Shown in pieces: positions 47,384 to 55,636 of a stretch of DNA of 64,000 nucleotides. A model generated the notes under the pieces. The model searched no databases and was not told the origin of the DNA. It saw only the letters and a program-made list of their open reading frames with translations. Each line of letters opens with the position of its first letter. Position 1 is the first letter of the stretch. The position numbers and the translations under genes are program-made. The DNA lies in NCBI GenBank assembly GCA_028714535.1, contig JAQTME010000002.1, forward strand, positions 1-64,000, written 5' to 3'. Source of the DNA: Candidatus Iainarchaeum sp. Its GTDB lineage: Archaea > Micrarchaeota > Micrarchaeia > Anstonellales > Bilamarchaeaceae.

Positions 47384-47392
47384 CGTCAGCAC

Positions 47393-48301
47393 CTATATGA
47401 GGTATTTCGGCCTGGCGCTCTCCACGATGCCGAGGAACAGGAACTGCACCACGGCTATCAGGAAGAACGCTATGACCAGCAGCCCGGAGGAGAACCCGAA
47501 CTTGCCGCCGCTTATGGCGGAGAACACCACGGTCGCCAGCACTATGCCCAGCGAGGGCACTATGATGCCGAACACCATGTAGAACATCACTATGGGCGTC
47601 AGCTTCTGGCTGTACTCCTTCAGCGCTATGAGCTGCTCCTTGGATATCTGGTCCAGCACGCTCTCCAGCGAGCTTCCCACGTCCGCGCCGCTGGAGACGG
47701 AGTTCGCTATCTGTATCATCACCCTGTTGAAATACTTGGACGGGTTGTTCTGCGTGATGTCCCGTATCGCCTGCGTGACCGGCGTGCCGAGCACGACCTT
47801 ATCCACTATCCTGGAGAACTCCCTGCTCACCGCGCCGTATCCTGCGGACGCGCCCGCGAACGTGTCGAAGAGCGGCATGCCCGACTTGAGCGCTATTGCT
47901 ATGTGGCGGGCCGCGAAAACTATCTCGTAGTCCAGCTCCTTCTGCCGCCTTATCAGCGCCGCGTCGGGGTATAGCAGGAGGTAGAAGAACGATGCGAGCG
48001 GCACGAGCACCAGCGGCCCCACGATCATGACGACCGCCATGAGGGCGTTCCTGGCGAGGTTATCGAGTATCGACTGGTAGATGAAGAGGTACACCAGCAC
48101 CAGCAGGCAGGCGGACATGAGCGCCGTCGCGCGGATGGTCTTCTCAAGGAACACGACCGGGTCGTCGTCCATGTCAGCCATCCTGAGCTTGCGCTTCAGT
48201 TCAGGCATCCTCTGCGACACGAGCTCCGCGGCCTGGGTGAACGGACCCCTCTTCTTGGGCGCCGCGGCCGGTGCCGCTTTCGGTATAGACATATCAGCCA
48301 T
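47393..48301 (-). CDS. TadC/FlaJ-type pilus membrane protein (first)
   Basis: ATG 48301 (GGGGTTG upstream) gives ~302 residues and overlaps the stop of the preceding coiled-coil gene by eight nt. After a basic N-terminus it has two helices (ALMSACLLVLVYLFIYQSIL, AVVMIVGPLVLVPLASFFYL), an F-domain with EIVFAARHIAIALKSGMPLF and QIANSVSSGADVGSSLESVL, and two C-terminal helices. It is the partner of the second F-domain protein in the platform. Two diverged copies in tandem are typical of Tad-like and some archaeal pilus systems. Confidence 0.87.
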   Translation of the reverse strand: MADMSIPKAAPAAAPKKRGPFTQAAELVSQRMPELKRKLRMADMDDDPVVFLEKTIRATALMSACLLVLVYLFIYQSILDNLARNALMAVVMIVGPLVLVPLASFFYLLLYPDAALIRRQKELDYEIVFAARHIAIALKSGMPLFDTFAGASAGYGAVSREFSRIVDKVVLGTPVTQAIRDITQNNPSKYFNRVMIQIANSVSSGADVGSSLESVLDQISKEQLIALKEYSQKLTPIVMFYMVFGIIVPSLGIVLATVVFSAISGGKFGFSSGLLVIAFFLIAVVQFLFLGIVESARPKYLI

Positions 48302-49796
48302 TTTCAACCCCGCTGAAGTATTTCCTTATCATGCTGTCACTTAATCCCTTCTCCTTGGCAAGGCGCGCCTTCGCCCTTGCTATGGCCTCGGCCCTTGAGA
48401 CCGCCTTGCTCTCGTATTTCCTGTAGAAATCCGGGTCCTTGGAACGCAGGTAGGACAATAGGGTGCCCTCGTTGGTGGCGTTGATTTCGCCCACGGTCTC
48501 CATCATCTTTGCCTCCTTGCCCTCCTCCCCTTCGAACACGCCGCTGCCCGCGGAGTCTATGAGCGCCTCTATGTCCCTGCCTATTATGCCCTTGACAGGG
48601 GCGAACTCGGCATCGTAGCCCCTCTTCACGTATTCCAGCCGTTCATCGGCCCTTGCCGCGGTGGCCTTCTCCTTGTCGCCGAGCGATTCGAGCACCTTCT
48701 CCAGCTCTGCGGTGTGCTTCTTCACCGTGTAGTCCTGGTATTTCTTCAGGACCTGCGGAAGCTGCTCGACCAGGGAAGTGACCGAGAACACGAACGAGTC
48801 GAATATCCTCTTCCTCTCCTCCGGCGCTTCCACGCTGGCTATGTCGTCGTAGAACTTCTTCCTTATGGACGCTATCTGGCGGTGGTACGAGTCTATTATG
48901 CTGTCCTTGGTCTGGGCCAGCTCGGCCTGCTGCGTGCCGAGTATCGTTTCCAGCAGCCCGCCGTGGGCGTCTTCACCGCTGACCGCGGCCTTTTTCCTCC
49001 TCACGCCGCCAACGAGCATGTTCTTCATGACGCTTATCTGCAGCTTTATCTGCTCCCTCCTGTTGATGCTCTTCTCCTTGAACAGTTCCTTGGTGAGCTC
49101 CAGCATCTTCTTCTTTATGCTCACCTCGTCGGCCGCACCGCCGAGCATCTCGGCGACCTGCTCCTCCATCTGGTCGTATCTCCTGCCGGCCGCCTCGTCA
49201 GGGCTCTCGCGGAGCGCAGGCGGCACCGTCGCGACCACGACCTTCTTCTCGGCTGGCAGCTCAAGCGCAGGCTCTGCCACTTCAGGCCTGCGCGCCGGCT
49301 CCTTTTCGGGCTCCTCTTCCTTCCTGGCCGGCTTTTCAATCTCCAGCTCCAGGTCAGCCTCAGCCGCCGGCTTCTGTTCGAACTCGATTTCCATCTCGTA
49401 GGGCTTCTGGGCTTCGGCCGGCTTTGGCATCTCCTCCTTCTCAGGGGCCTTCGCCACCTCCTCGGCCATCTTCAGCGTCTCGGTCGTCATCTCCTTTAGC
49501 CTGGTCTCTATGGCGGCGCTGGCGGCGGTCGGCTTCGGCGCGGGAGGCGCAGCGACCGCCTTCTCAGGCGCCCCTGCGGCGGCCTTGAACACCGCAAGGC
49601 CAACCGTGCTCCTTATCTTCTCGCTCCTCTCGTACATGTTGAGCATGTCGGTATATGTGAGGTCCACGAAGTCCCTGGGCTCGAGGTCCAGCGTCCGCTC
49701 TACGCTCACCTCGCCGCTGTAGGGGGCGTATGGCAGCAGCTTCCGCTCAAGCTGCTTGATCTCTTCGGCGGCCGCATCGAATTCCTCCTTGCCCAT
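48294..49796 (-). CDS. Pilus-operon coiled-coil protein (500 aa), unknown
   Basis: Three regions are visible: an N-terminal ~65 residues with VERTLDLEPRDFVDLTYTDM; a Pro/Glu/Lys-rich linker from ~75 to 190 (EKEEMPKPAEAQKPYEMEIE); and a long helical C-terminal part with KKKMLELTKELFKEKSINRR and LVEQLPQVLKKYQDYTVKKH. It ends in a polar domain (SRAEAIARAKARLAKEKGL). It has no ATPase or membrane motif. It sits between the TadA ATPase and platform genes on the same strand and overlaps the latter. It is probably a cytoplasmic scaffold of the machine, comparable in position to archaellum FlaC/D/E but not recognisably homologous. Confidence 0.68.
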   Translation of the reverse strand: MGKEEFDAAAEEIKQLERKLLPYAPYSGEVSVERTLDLEPRDFVDLTYTDMLNMYERSEKIRSTVGLAVFKAAAGAPEKAVAAPPAPKPTAASAAIETRLKEMTTETLKMAEEVAKAPEKEEMPKPAEAQKPYEMEIEFEQKPAAEADLELEIEKPARKEEEPEKEPARRPEVAEPALELPAEKKVVVATVPPALRESPDEAAGRRYDQMEEQVAEMLGGAADEVSIKKKMLELTKELFKEKSINRREQIKLQISVMKNMLVGGVRRKKAAVSGEDAHGGLLETILGTQQAELAQTKDSIIDSYHRQIASIRKKFYDDIASVEAPEERKRIFDSFVFSVTSLVEQLPQVLKKYQDYTVKKHTAELEKVLESLGDKEKATAARADERLEYVKRGYDAEFAPVKGIIGRDIEALIDSAGSGVFEGEEGKEAKMMETVGEINATNEGTLLSYLRSKDPDFYRKYESKAVSRAEAIARAKARLAKEKGLSDSMIRKYFSGVENG

Positions 49797-49907
49797 TGAA
49801 ACTTTCCTCCTATTTCACTCCTGATAAAGTTTAATCAATGTCGCGCTCGACGAATCGAGCACGAACATGCTCAAGGTCGAAACATCGACCTTGACAACTT
49901 CATGAGG
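49797..49907. repeat. Spacer with two perfect hairpins after the TadA gene
   Basis: GCTCGA-CGAA-TCGAGC (49845-49860) and TCAAGGTCGA-AACA-TCGACCTTGA (49871-49894) lie between the ATPase gene and the coiled-coil gene. They may terminate or attenuate transcription, or set the ratio of the two products. Confidence 0.65.
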
Positions 49908-51470
49908 CTACATCTTAGCCTGCGTCTTAAAATCCCACTGCCTGCCCTTGCTGACCGCGTCGAGCACCTCCTCGGGCTCGATGTAGTAGTGCGAGACTAT
50001 CTGGCCGACCTGGTCCACGTCGTCGTAGTTGTTTTTCACCAGCCAGTTGAGCACGTTGGTCTTCTCCTCTATGTCTTCGCCTATCTCCTTCTCCTCGATG
50101 CCGGCGTAGAGCGAGAGCGTGTCCACGAGCCTGGTCATCTTCCCCGTGCTCCTGGTCTTGTCGGTCTTCACGTCCCAGCGGTAGAGCACGTTGGCCTTGT
50201 TCTGGTTCGTGATCTCCGCGAACTCCAGCACCCTGCGGATGTTGAAGCGCCTGTGCCTGAACGTGACGACCATGCCGGCAAGCGCGTCGAGCATCGAAGG
50301 CGGCACGTTGATGGGCGGGTTGGTGAGCCTGGATATGGTCTGGTCTGCGTTGTCCGCGTGGAGCGTCGCATAGACGCTGTGGCCCGTGTGCATTGCCTCG
50401 AACATGACCTCTGCCTCGCGCTGGCGCCTTATTTCCCCGACTATTATCCTGTCCGGCCTCTGGCGCAGCGCGTTCACCATCAGGTCGAGCATGGTGACCT
50501 CGCCCTTGCCCTCGGGGTTCGGCTCGCGCACCACCATTGGCACCCAGTGGAGGAACGACGGGAGCGTGAGCTCGCGCGTGTCCTCTATGGACACTATGCG
50601 CTGGTTGGCCGGTATGAGCCCCGCCATGGCGTTCAGGAACGACGTCTTGCCGCTTCCGGTCCCTCCGGTCACGAGCAGCGAGAGCTCGTTCTGCATGCAC
50701 AGCCATATGAGCGCTGCGACCTCGGGCGTGACCGTCTTGGACTTTATGAAGTTCGTTATGGTCCAGGGGTTGCGCGAGAATTTCCTGATGGTTATGGTGT
50801 TGCCGAAGGACGATATGGGGAACAGCGTCGCATTGACACGGTCGCCGCTTGGCAGGTGCGCGTCCAGCATCGGGTTCAGCACGTTTATCTGCCTTCCGAC
50901 CTTGCGCGCTATGGTGGATGCGTAATCGGAGGTCATATCCTCGTTCTTTATGCGGAGGTTGGTCTTGCACCACCCGAATTTCTTGTGGTACACCCAGACC
51001 GGGTCGCGGGAGTTGTTTATGACCACTTCCTCCAGCTGCTCGTCCGCGAGCAGCGATTCCAGCTCTCCCATGCCGAGCGTGTTCTGCAGGAGGAACACCG
51101 CCAGGACCTCCTTCTTGTCGTCCGGAAGAGACGGGAAATTGCGCGCCAGTATCTTCTTTGCCGACTCGAGGAACTTGGCCTTGACATCCTCGAACTTCTT
51201 GGGGTCCAGTATCTCGCTTATGTCGAGCTTGACCTCGCTCACAAGCTCTCCCTTGAGCTTGGTCTCCAGCATCAATTTCGTCCCTTCGGCTATGCCAGGT
51301 ATCGTCACTTCGTAGCGCGGCACGAAGTCCGCCTTGCGCCATATCTTCACTTCCACCGGCAGGCCCTCGTTCCTGAACGAGTATGAAGAAAGCAGCGGAT
51401 TCTTGGCCTTCGCCTCCTCGGCGGGCAGGTCGCCCTCCTCCGTCTTCTTCCTGGCTTCATCCTTGGGCAT
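49908..51470 (-). CDS. TadA/FlaI-type pilus assembly ATPase
   Basis: Start codon candidates are stacked (GTG ATG ATG ATG); the last, ATG 51470, has AGGTG at six nt and is preferred. The ~520-residue protein is a type II/IV secretion ATPase: N-terminal domain to ~residue 200, then LLVTGGTGSGKTSFLNAMAG (Walker A), IVSIEDTRELTLP (Asp box), ALRQRPDRIIVGEIRRQREA (Walker B region) and MHTGHSVYATLHADNADQT (His box). It powers pilin insertion or extraction at the TadC/FlaJ platform. The cluster encodes a single ATPase, so retraction may be absent. Confidence 0.92.
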   Translation of the reverse strand: MPKDEARKKTEEGDLPAEEAKAKNPLLSSYSFRNEGLPVEVKIWRKADFVPRYEVTIPGIAEGTKLMLETKLKGELVSEVKLDISEILDPKKFEDVKAKFLESAKKILARNFPSLPDDKKEVLAVFLLQNTLGMGELESLLADEQLEEVVINNSRDPVWVYHKKFGWCKTNLRIKNEDMTSDYASTIARKVGRQINVLNPMLDAHLPSGDRVNATLFPISSFGNTITIRKFSRNPWTITNFIKSKTVTPEVAALIWLCMQNELSLLVTGGTGSGKTSFLNAMAGLIPANQRIVSIEDTRELTLPSFLHWVPMVVREPNPEGKGEVTMLDLMVNALRQRPDRIIVGEIRRQREAEVMFEAMHTGHSVYATLHADNADQTISRLTNPPINVPPSMLDALAGMVVTFRHRRFNIRRVLEFAEITNQNKANVLYRWDVKTDKTRSTGKMTRLVDTLSLYAGIEEKEIGEDIEEKTNVLNWLVKNNYDDVDQVGQIVSHYYIEPEEVLDAVSKGRQWDFKTQAKM

Positions 51471-51482
51471 CATCATCACCTG

Positions 51483-53177
51483 TCATTCCCACAGCTTCTT
51501 TATGAGGCTCTTGAGCTCCTCCCTCTTCTTCCTGAATTCCATCTCCTCTTCCTCGCTGAGCTTGAGCTCCTGGCGCAGCTCCTCGCGCCTGGCCTCCTTC
51601 TCGGCCGCGGGGCCTGCCTCGCCGCCGGTGCGTATCTCCAGCAGCTTGGCCTCCCTGGACAGCAGGGTTATCCTCTTGTTGAGGTTGTCGGACATGGCGT
51701 CCATGTCCTCCAGCGACTGCATTATCTCGTCGAGCATCTTCTTCTTCTCGCCTATGTCCTGCGCGGTCCTCAGCGCCTCCTGGGCCTCGCTGCCCTTGAG
51801 CGCGGCCTGGAGCTTCTTCGCATCCTCCGCCAGCGCGCCCTCCTTCTGCGCCGCCTCGGCTTTCAGCTTGCCTATGTCCGCCTCGAGGCCGTCCAGCTGC
51901 TTCTGGTATGCCTCGATGGACGGCACGACCCTTTCCTTTATCTTCTGGAACGTGAGGTATGTGGCCTTCTCGTCCTCCAGCGAGCCGGAGAGCGAGTCCA
52001 TGTCGCGCCGCATCTGGTATGCCTTATCGTCTATCCGCTTGGACAGCTCTGTGAACTGCTTCGCGGTCACCTGCTTGCCGCCGGCCGCCTCCAAAAGCGT
52101 CTCCAGCGCCTGCACCTTCTCGGCCAGCCCGTCCTCCAGGTTCTGCATCCGCTCGAGCTCGGCCATGACCTTCTCCTGTGCGGGGAACCTGGCCAGTATG
52201 CCCCTGGCGACGTCCACGGTGTCCCCGAACCTTTCCGTGAGCTCCTTGTTCTCCTTCACCATGGCGCCGATTTCCTTCGCCTTCTTCATGAGGGCGTCTG
52301 CCTCTGCCGACAGGGAGGCCATCTCCTCGCGCAGGCTGCCCACCTTCTCGTCGTGGCCCATGATGGATTCGGCGACGCCCTTCAGTATCTCGGAGCTCTC
52401 GTGCAGGCTTATCATGTCCTGCCGCATCTTCGCATTCCTGGAGCGCAAATCCGCGAATTCCTTCTTTATGGATTCGAACTTCTTCTTTATTTCCGTGACA
52501 GTCGGCAGCGCGACATCCTCGGGCGCCTGCCTGGCGGATTTCCTCTTGAGCTCCTGGAGCTCGTCCTGCATGGCCGAAAGCTCGGCGTTCATCCGCTCTG
52601 CCTTGTCCATCCAGCCCTTGCTCTCGGCAGTGCCCTTCCCGATGCCCAGGCCGCCCAGCTCTGCCCTTATGCCGGCGATGCCGTCCCTGGCCTCTTCAAG
52701 CTGCGAGACAAGCGCCTGCAATGCCGCCTGCTGCTTCGCAGCCGTGTTCTCCGTGACAGCCTTCGCGGCAGGGAACCTGGCGACCTCCTTCTCCAGCTTC
52801 TCTATCTTCGGGTATGCCTTCGCGTAGAATTCGGCGAACGACTTGCGCAGGTCCGCGAAGCCGGCCGTCTGCTCGGTGGCCCTCTGGCGCACCTGCTCCA
52901 CTTCCTCGTTTATGCTCTTCTTCGCCTCGCGGAACGATTCGGCCTCGCTTGCGACCTCCTCTTCCGTGGGCCTGACCCACGCGAGCCAGATGCGCGTGAG
53001 GCGGTACTCCATGCGGATTATGCCTTCTTCCTCGAGCACCCTGGCCCATTCCTCTATGGTCTCCCGCCCTATGTTCAGCGTGGAAGCGGCTTCTTCGAGC
53101 TCGATTTTCTGCCTGTCTTTCACCAGGCGCACAAGCGCATCAACACCTGTGGTTATCAGTAGCTCGTCGAACTCCAT
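51483..53177 (-). CDS. wHTH plus long coiled-coil protein, pilus operon
   Basis: The 564-residue protein begins with a winged helix (DALVRLVKDRQKIELEEAAS ... ETIEEWARVLEEEGIIRMEY). From about residue 75 it continues as a very long, heptad-rich coiled coil (IEKLEKEVARFPAAKAV, EIGAMVKENKELTERFGDTV, MQSLEDMDAMSDNLNKRITL), ending RKKREELKSLIKKLWE. The stop is followed closely by the ATPase SD, so they are one operon. A TTAATAAAG box lies about 26 nt upstream. A DNA-binding-type domain on a rod is unusual for a pilus gene. The wHTH may bind protein instead. The function is unknown. Confidence 0.7.
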   Translation of the reverse strand: MEFDELLITTGVDALVRLVKDRQKIELEEAASTLNIGRETIEEWARVLEEEGIIRMEYRLTRIWLAWVRPTEEEVASEAESFREAKKSINEEVEQVRQRATEQTAGFADLRKSFAEFYAKAYPKIEKLEKEVARFPAAKAVTENTAAKQQAALQALVSQLEEARDGIAGIRAELGGLGIGKGTAESKGWMDKAERMNAELSAMQDELQELKRKSARQAPEDVALPTVTEIKKKFESIKKEFADLRSRNAKMRQDMISLHESSEILKGVAESIMGHDEKVGSLREEMASLSAEADALMKKAKEIGAMVKENKELTERFGDTVDVARGILARFPAQEKVMAELERMQNLEDGLAEKVQALETLLEAAGGKQVTAKQFTELSKRIDDKAYQMRRDMDSLSGSLEDEKATYLTFQKIKERVVPSIEAYQKQLDGLEADIGKLKAEAAQKEGALAEDAKKLQAALKGSEAQEALRTAQDIGEKKKMLDEIMQSLEDMDAMSDNLNKRITLLSREAKLLEIRTGGEAGPAAEKEARREELRQELKLSEEEEMEFRKKREELKSLIKKLWE

Positions 53178-53264
53178 ACGCTAATATAAATATGGCATCT
53201 TAATAAAGATTTTGATGATTATTATCTGAAAGCGGAGAGGCTTATTTGCCAGAATGTGGTGCAG

Positions 53265-54752
53265 ATGGAAACAGGCTCAGACTATCGCATAATGAAGCTC
53301 GAAAAAGGGCCGCTGCAGCGCTTCAAGAACCAGAACCTGATCCTGAAGAAATACGGGGAGACCGGCCTGCAGATATACAAGGCCATCACAGGCAAGCGCA
53401 CCGCCGCAGAGCTCCGAAAGGACCTCGGCGTGGAGCCCGCCCTTTTCAGGGAGATACTCGACTTCATGCGCGATGCCGGCATGGTGGAGCTCCAGAGCGT
53501 GAAGGCGCACGAGCCTGAAAGGGGCGTGGAAACGCCCGAGGAGGAGCTGCCGCCGGAAGAGGAGAAGCCCGGCCGCACGCTCGAGGAGATCCCCCCCGAG
53601 GAGGAGACGTCGGAAGAGGAGAAGCCGCCTCTCGAGGAGCTCCCAAGGCGGAAGAAGCCCGCGCGCGAGGAAGAGGAGGCAAAGCCCGAGGAAGCCCCGC
53701 CGGAAGAGAAGGCCGAGGTCCGGGCGATGGATTTCGAGGAGATACGTCCCATAGAATTCGGCGAGGAGGAGAAGCCGAAAAAGAAGAAGCCTGCGGAGGA
53801 AGAGGCGCCGCCAGAGGAAGAGGCGCCAGAAGAAAAGGAGGAGGCGCCGCAGGAGGAAGCCCCGCCTGAAGAAAAGGAGGAGCAGCCCGAAGAGGAGATA
53901 CAGCCGCTCTCCCAGGAGGAGATGCCCGAGGCGAAGGAGGAGAAGATATCCTTCGAGGAGGAAAAGCCGCCCGAGGAAGAGGCGGCGGGCCTCAGCCCGG
54001 TGGAGAAGATAATATCTGACAAGTACGGCGACATCGGGCTCAGGGTGTACACGCTCATAGACGGCCAGCGGACGGCAGAGGAGATAATGAAGGACACCGG
54101 CCTCACGGAAGCCAAGCTCGTGGAGATACTCGACTTCATGGACGAGCAGGGCATCATAAAACTCGATTATCCCAAGGGGCAGCCGCCCGCCGGGGCCGCG
54201 GCCGCGCCTGCGGAAGCCGCGAAAGAGGCCGGCTTCGTGCCCATGATAGAGGGCGAGCATGCGGAGGAGACGGGCCAGGTCCCGTCGCCGCTTGAAATCC
54301 CGGTGCGCGCCCCATCGGACCTGGTCAAGAGCGTCCAGATGAAGGCGAAGGTCATGCTCAAATTCGGGGACAGGGGCAGCAGGATACTCAGCCAGATAGA
54401 CGGCAAGAACGACGTCATCGACCTGGCCATGAACCTGGGCCTGCCGCTATACACGGTCACTGACGTCCTGAAGTTCATGATGGAGGGCGGGATGATAATA
54501 ATGAAGCCCGTCCCGCGCGCCGACGCGCGGAAGAAGTACGGCGACGACGGCTATGCGGTCTACAAGCGGTACGGCAAGGAGGGGCTCATGCTGTACGAGC
54601 TGATAGGCAAGGAGCTCACCATAAAGCAGATGGCGGACCAGATAACGACCGACAAGGCGAAGATCATAGACATGTTCATATTCATACACAAGGTGCTCGG
54701 CATCGAGCTGCCCATAGACAAGGACGTGCTGGCCAAGCAGCTGGGCGTCTAG
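53265..54752 (+). CDS. Four-repeat winged-helix-like protein with acidic linker
   Basis: ATG 53265 is preferred to the GTG at 53256; a CTTATTT box lies about 22 nt upstream. The ~495-residue protein has four related ~50-residue modules: KYGETGLQIYKAITGKRTAA, KYGDIGLRVYTLIDGQRTAE, KFGDRGSRILSQIDGKNDVI and RYGKEGLMLYELIGKELTIK, each followed by a helix and an IL-x-FM-x-x-G hairpin. Modules 1 and 2 are separated by ~160 residues of Pro/Glu/Lys repeats. It is divergent from the wHTH coiled-coil gene of the pilus locus. It is possibly a multivalent adaptor or regulator. No known family. Confidence 0.7.
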   Translation: METGSDYRIMKLEKGPLQRFKNQNLILKKYGETGLQIYKAITGKRTAAELRKDLGVEPALFREILDFMRDAGMVELQSVKAHEPERGVETPEEELPPEEEKPGRTLEEIPPEEETSEEEKPPLEELPRRKKPAREEEEAKPEEAPPEEKAEVRAMDFEEIRPIEFGEEEKPKKKKPAEEEAPPEEEAPEEKEEAPQEEAPPEEKEEQPEEEIQPLSQEEMPEAKEEKISFEEEKPPEEEAAGLSPVEKIISDKYGDIGLRVYTLIDGQRTAEEIMKDTGLTEAKLVEILDFMDEQGIIKLDYPKGQPPAGAAAAPAEAAKEAGFVPMIEGEHAEETGQVPSPLEIPVRAPSDLVKSVQMKAKVMLKFGDRGSRILSQIDGKNDVIDLAMNLGLPLYTVTDVLKFMMEGGMIIMKPVPRADARKKYGDDGYAVYKRYGKEGLMLYELIGKELTIKQMADQITTDKAKIIDMFIFIHKVLGIELPIDKDVLAKQLGV

Positions 54753-55162
54753 ATCCGCGACAGCGAGATGCGCTCCAGCGCCAGCGGCTCAGCATTTTTC
54801 TTCAGCTTCGCCTCCTTGGCGCCGAGCGCCTCAAGCTTCTTCACCAGCCCGCCGCGTTCGGAAAAAACGACAACCAAAACGTCCCCGCCCGCTTTCGGCG
54901 CCGCGCTCTCAAGGGCGCTCCTTATGTCCGTCTTCCCCGCGAGCCAGAGCAGGAATTCGAATTCCATCTTTTTAGCGACGTTCGTCTTTTCCGCGAAGGC
55001 GCGCCCCGCCAAATAGTGCGCGAGCTGCAGCTCCTCCAGCGATTCCACCATGCCCGCGCGTATGGCGACCGCGCCCTCCTCTTTCAGCAGCGCCCCGCCG
55101 CCAATCCTGAACACCCGCATGCCAATCTCGTCAAGCCAATATTTTAAAAGCCCTTCAGTCAT
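54749..55162 (-). CDS. KEOPS complex Cgi121-like subunit
   Basis: The real gene starts at ATG 55162 (MTEGLLKYWL); the 331-aa track ORF runs through S8e on the wrong strand. The 137-residue product has MRVFRIGGGALLKEEGAVAI, NVAKKMEFEFLLWLAGKTDI (the 'N-AKK-ELE-LL-LAG--QI' pattern of Cgi121) and a C-terminal DVLVVVFSERGGLV strand. Cgi121 binds the tRNA 3' end for the KEOPS threonylcarbamoyl-adenosine (t6A) synthesis complex. It overlaps the 3' end of the convergent gene by four nt and is divergent from rps8e. Confidence 0.8.
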   Translation of the reverse strand: MTEGLLKYWLDEIGMRVFRIGGGALLKEEGAVAIRAGMVESLEELQLAHYLAGRAFAEKTNVAKKMEFEFLLWLAGKTDIRSALESAAPKAGGDVLVVVFSERGGLVKKLEALGAKEAKLKKNAEPLALERISLSRI

Positions 55163-55210
55163 AAGTTTTCTACTAATTGCTCTCAATGAGTAATCTGCAG
55201 AGGTTGTATC

Positions 55211-55594
55211 ATGGACCAATATCACAAGCCTTATGGTAAGAAAGTCGGCTCGGGGACAGGCGGCAGGCGGCGCAAGTTCAGGGACAAGAAGCTCTCCCAC
55301 ATCGGCGGCACCTTCCCGGCCACCAAGGTCGCCGCGAAGGACCTGAAGGTCAGCGTGCGCGGCCGCGGCGGAAGGATGAGCATCAAGCTCAAGAAGGCGT
55401 CGATGATAAACGTCGTCAGCAAGGACGGCAAGATGAAGAAGGTCGCCATAAAGCGCGTGCTCGAGAGCCACAACCCGGAATACGTGCGCATGAACATCGT
55501 CACCCGCGGCGCGGTGGTCGAGACCGAGCTGGGCAAGGCGCGCGTGACCAACCGCGTCGGCCAGGACGGCATAGTCAACGGCGTCCTCATCTGA
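55211..55594 (+). CDS. rps8e: Ribosomal protein S8e
   Basis: The 127-residue product is archaeal/eukaryal small-subunit protein S8e: RKFRDKKLSHIGGTFPATKV, the basic rRNA-binding VRGRGGRMSIKLKKAS and VETELGKARVTNRVGQDGIV, ending NGVLI. It is unknown in bacteria, so it anchors the archaeal assignment. GAGGT lies about six nt before the ATG. Length and sequence are typical. Confidence 0.95.
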   Translation: MDQYHKPYGKKVGSGTGGRRRKFRDKKLSHIGGTFPATKVAAKDLKVSVRGRGGRMSIKLKKASMINVVSKDGKMKKVAIKRVLESHNPEYVRMNIVTRGAVVETELGKARVTNRVGQDGIVNGVLI

Positions 55595-55636
55595 CCTGAA
55601 ACACCCTTTTATTCCCTTTCGTTCCCTTTTACCTTG

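Noticed and set aside
53277-54260. Leu/Phe-rich minus-strand ORFs opposite the acidic linker
   Set aside because: They are mirror images of Glu/Pro codon repeats in the real gene and only look membrane-like for that reason.
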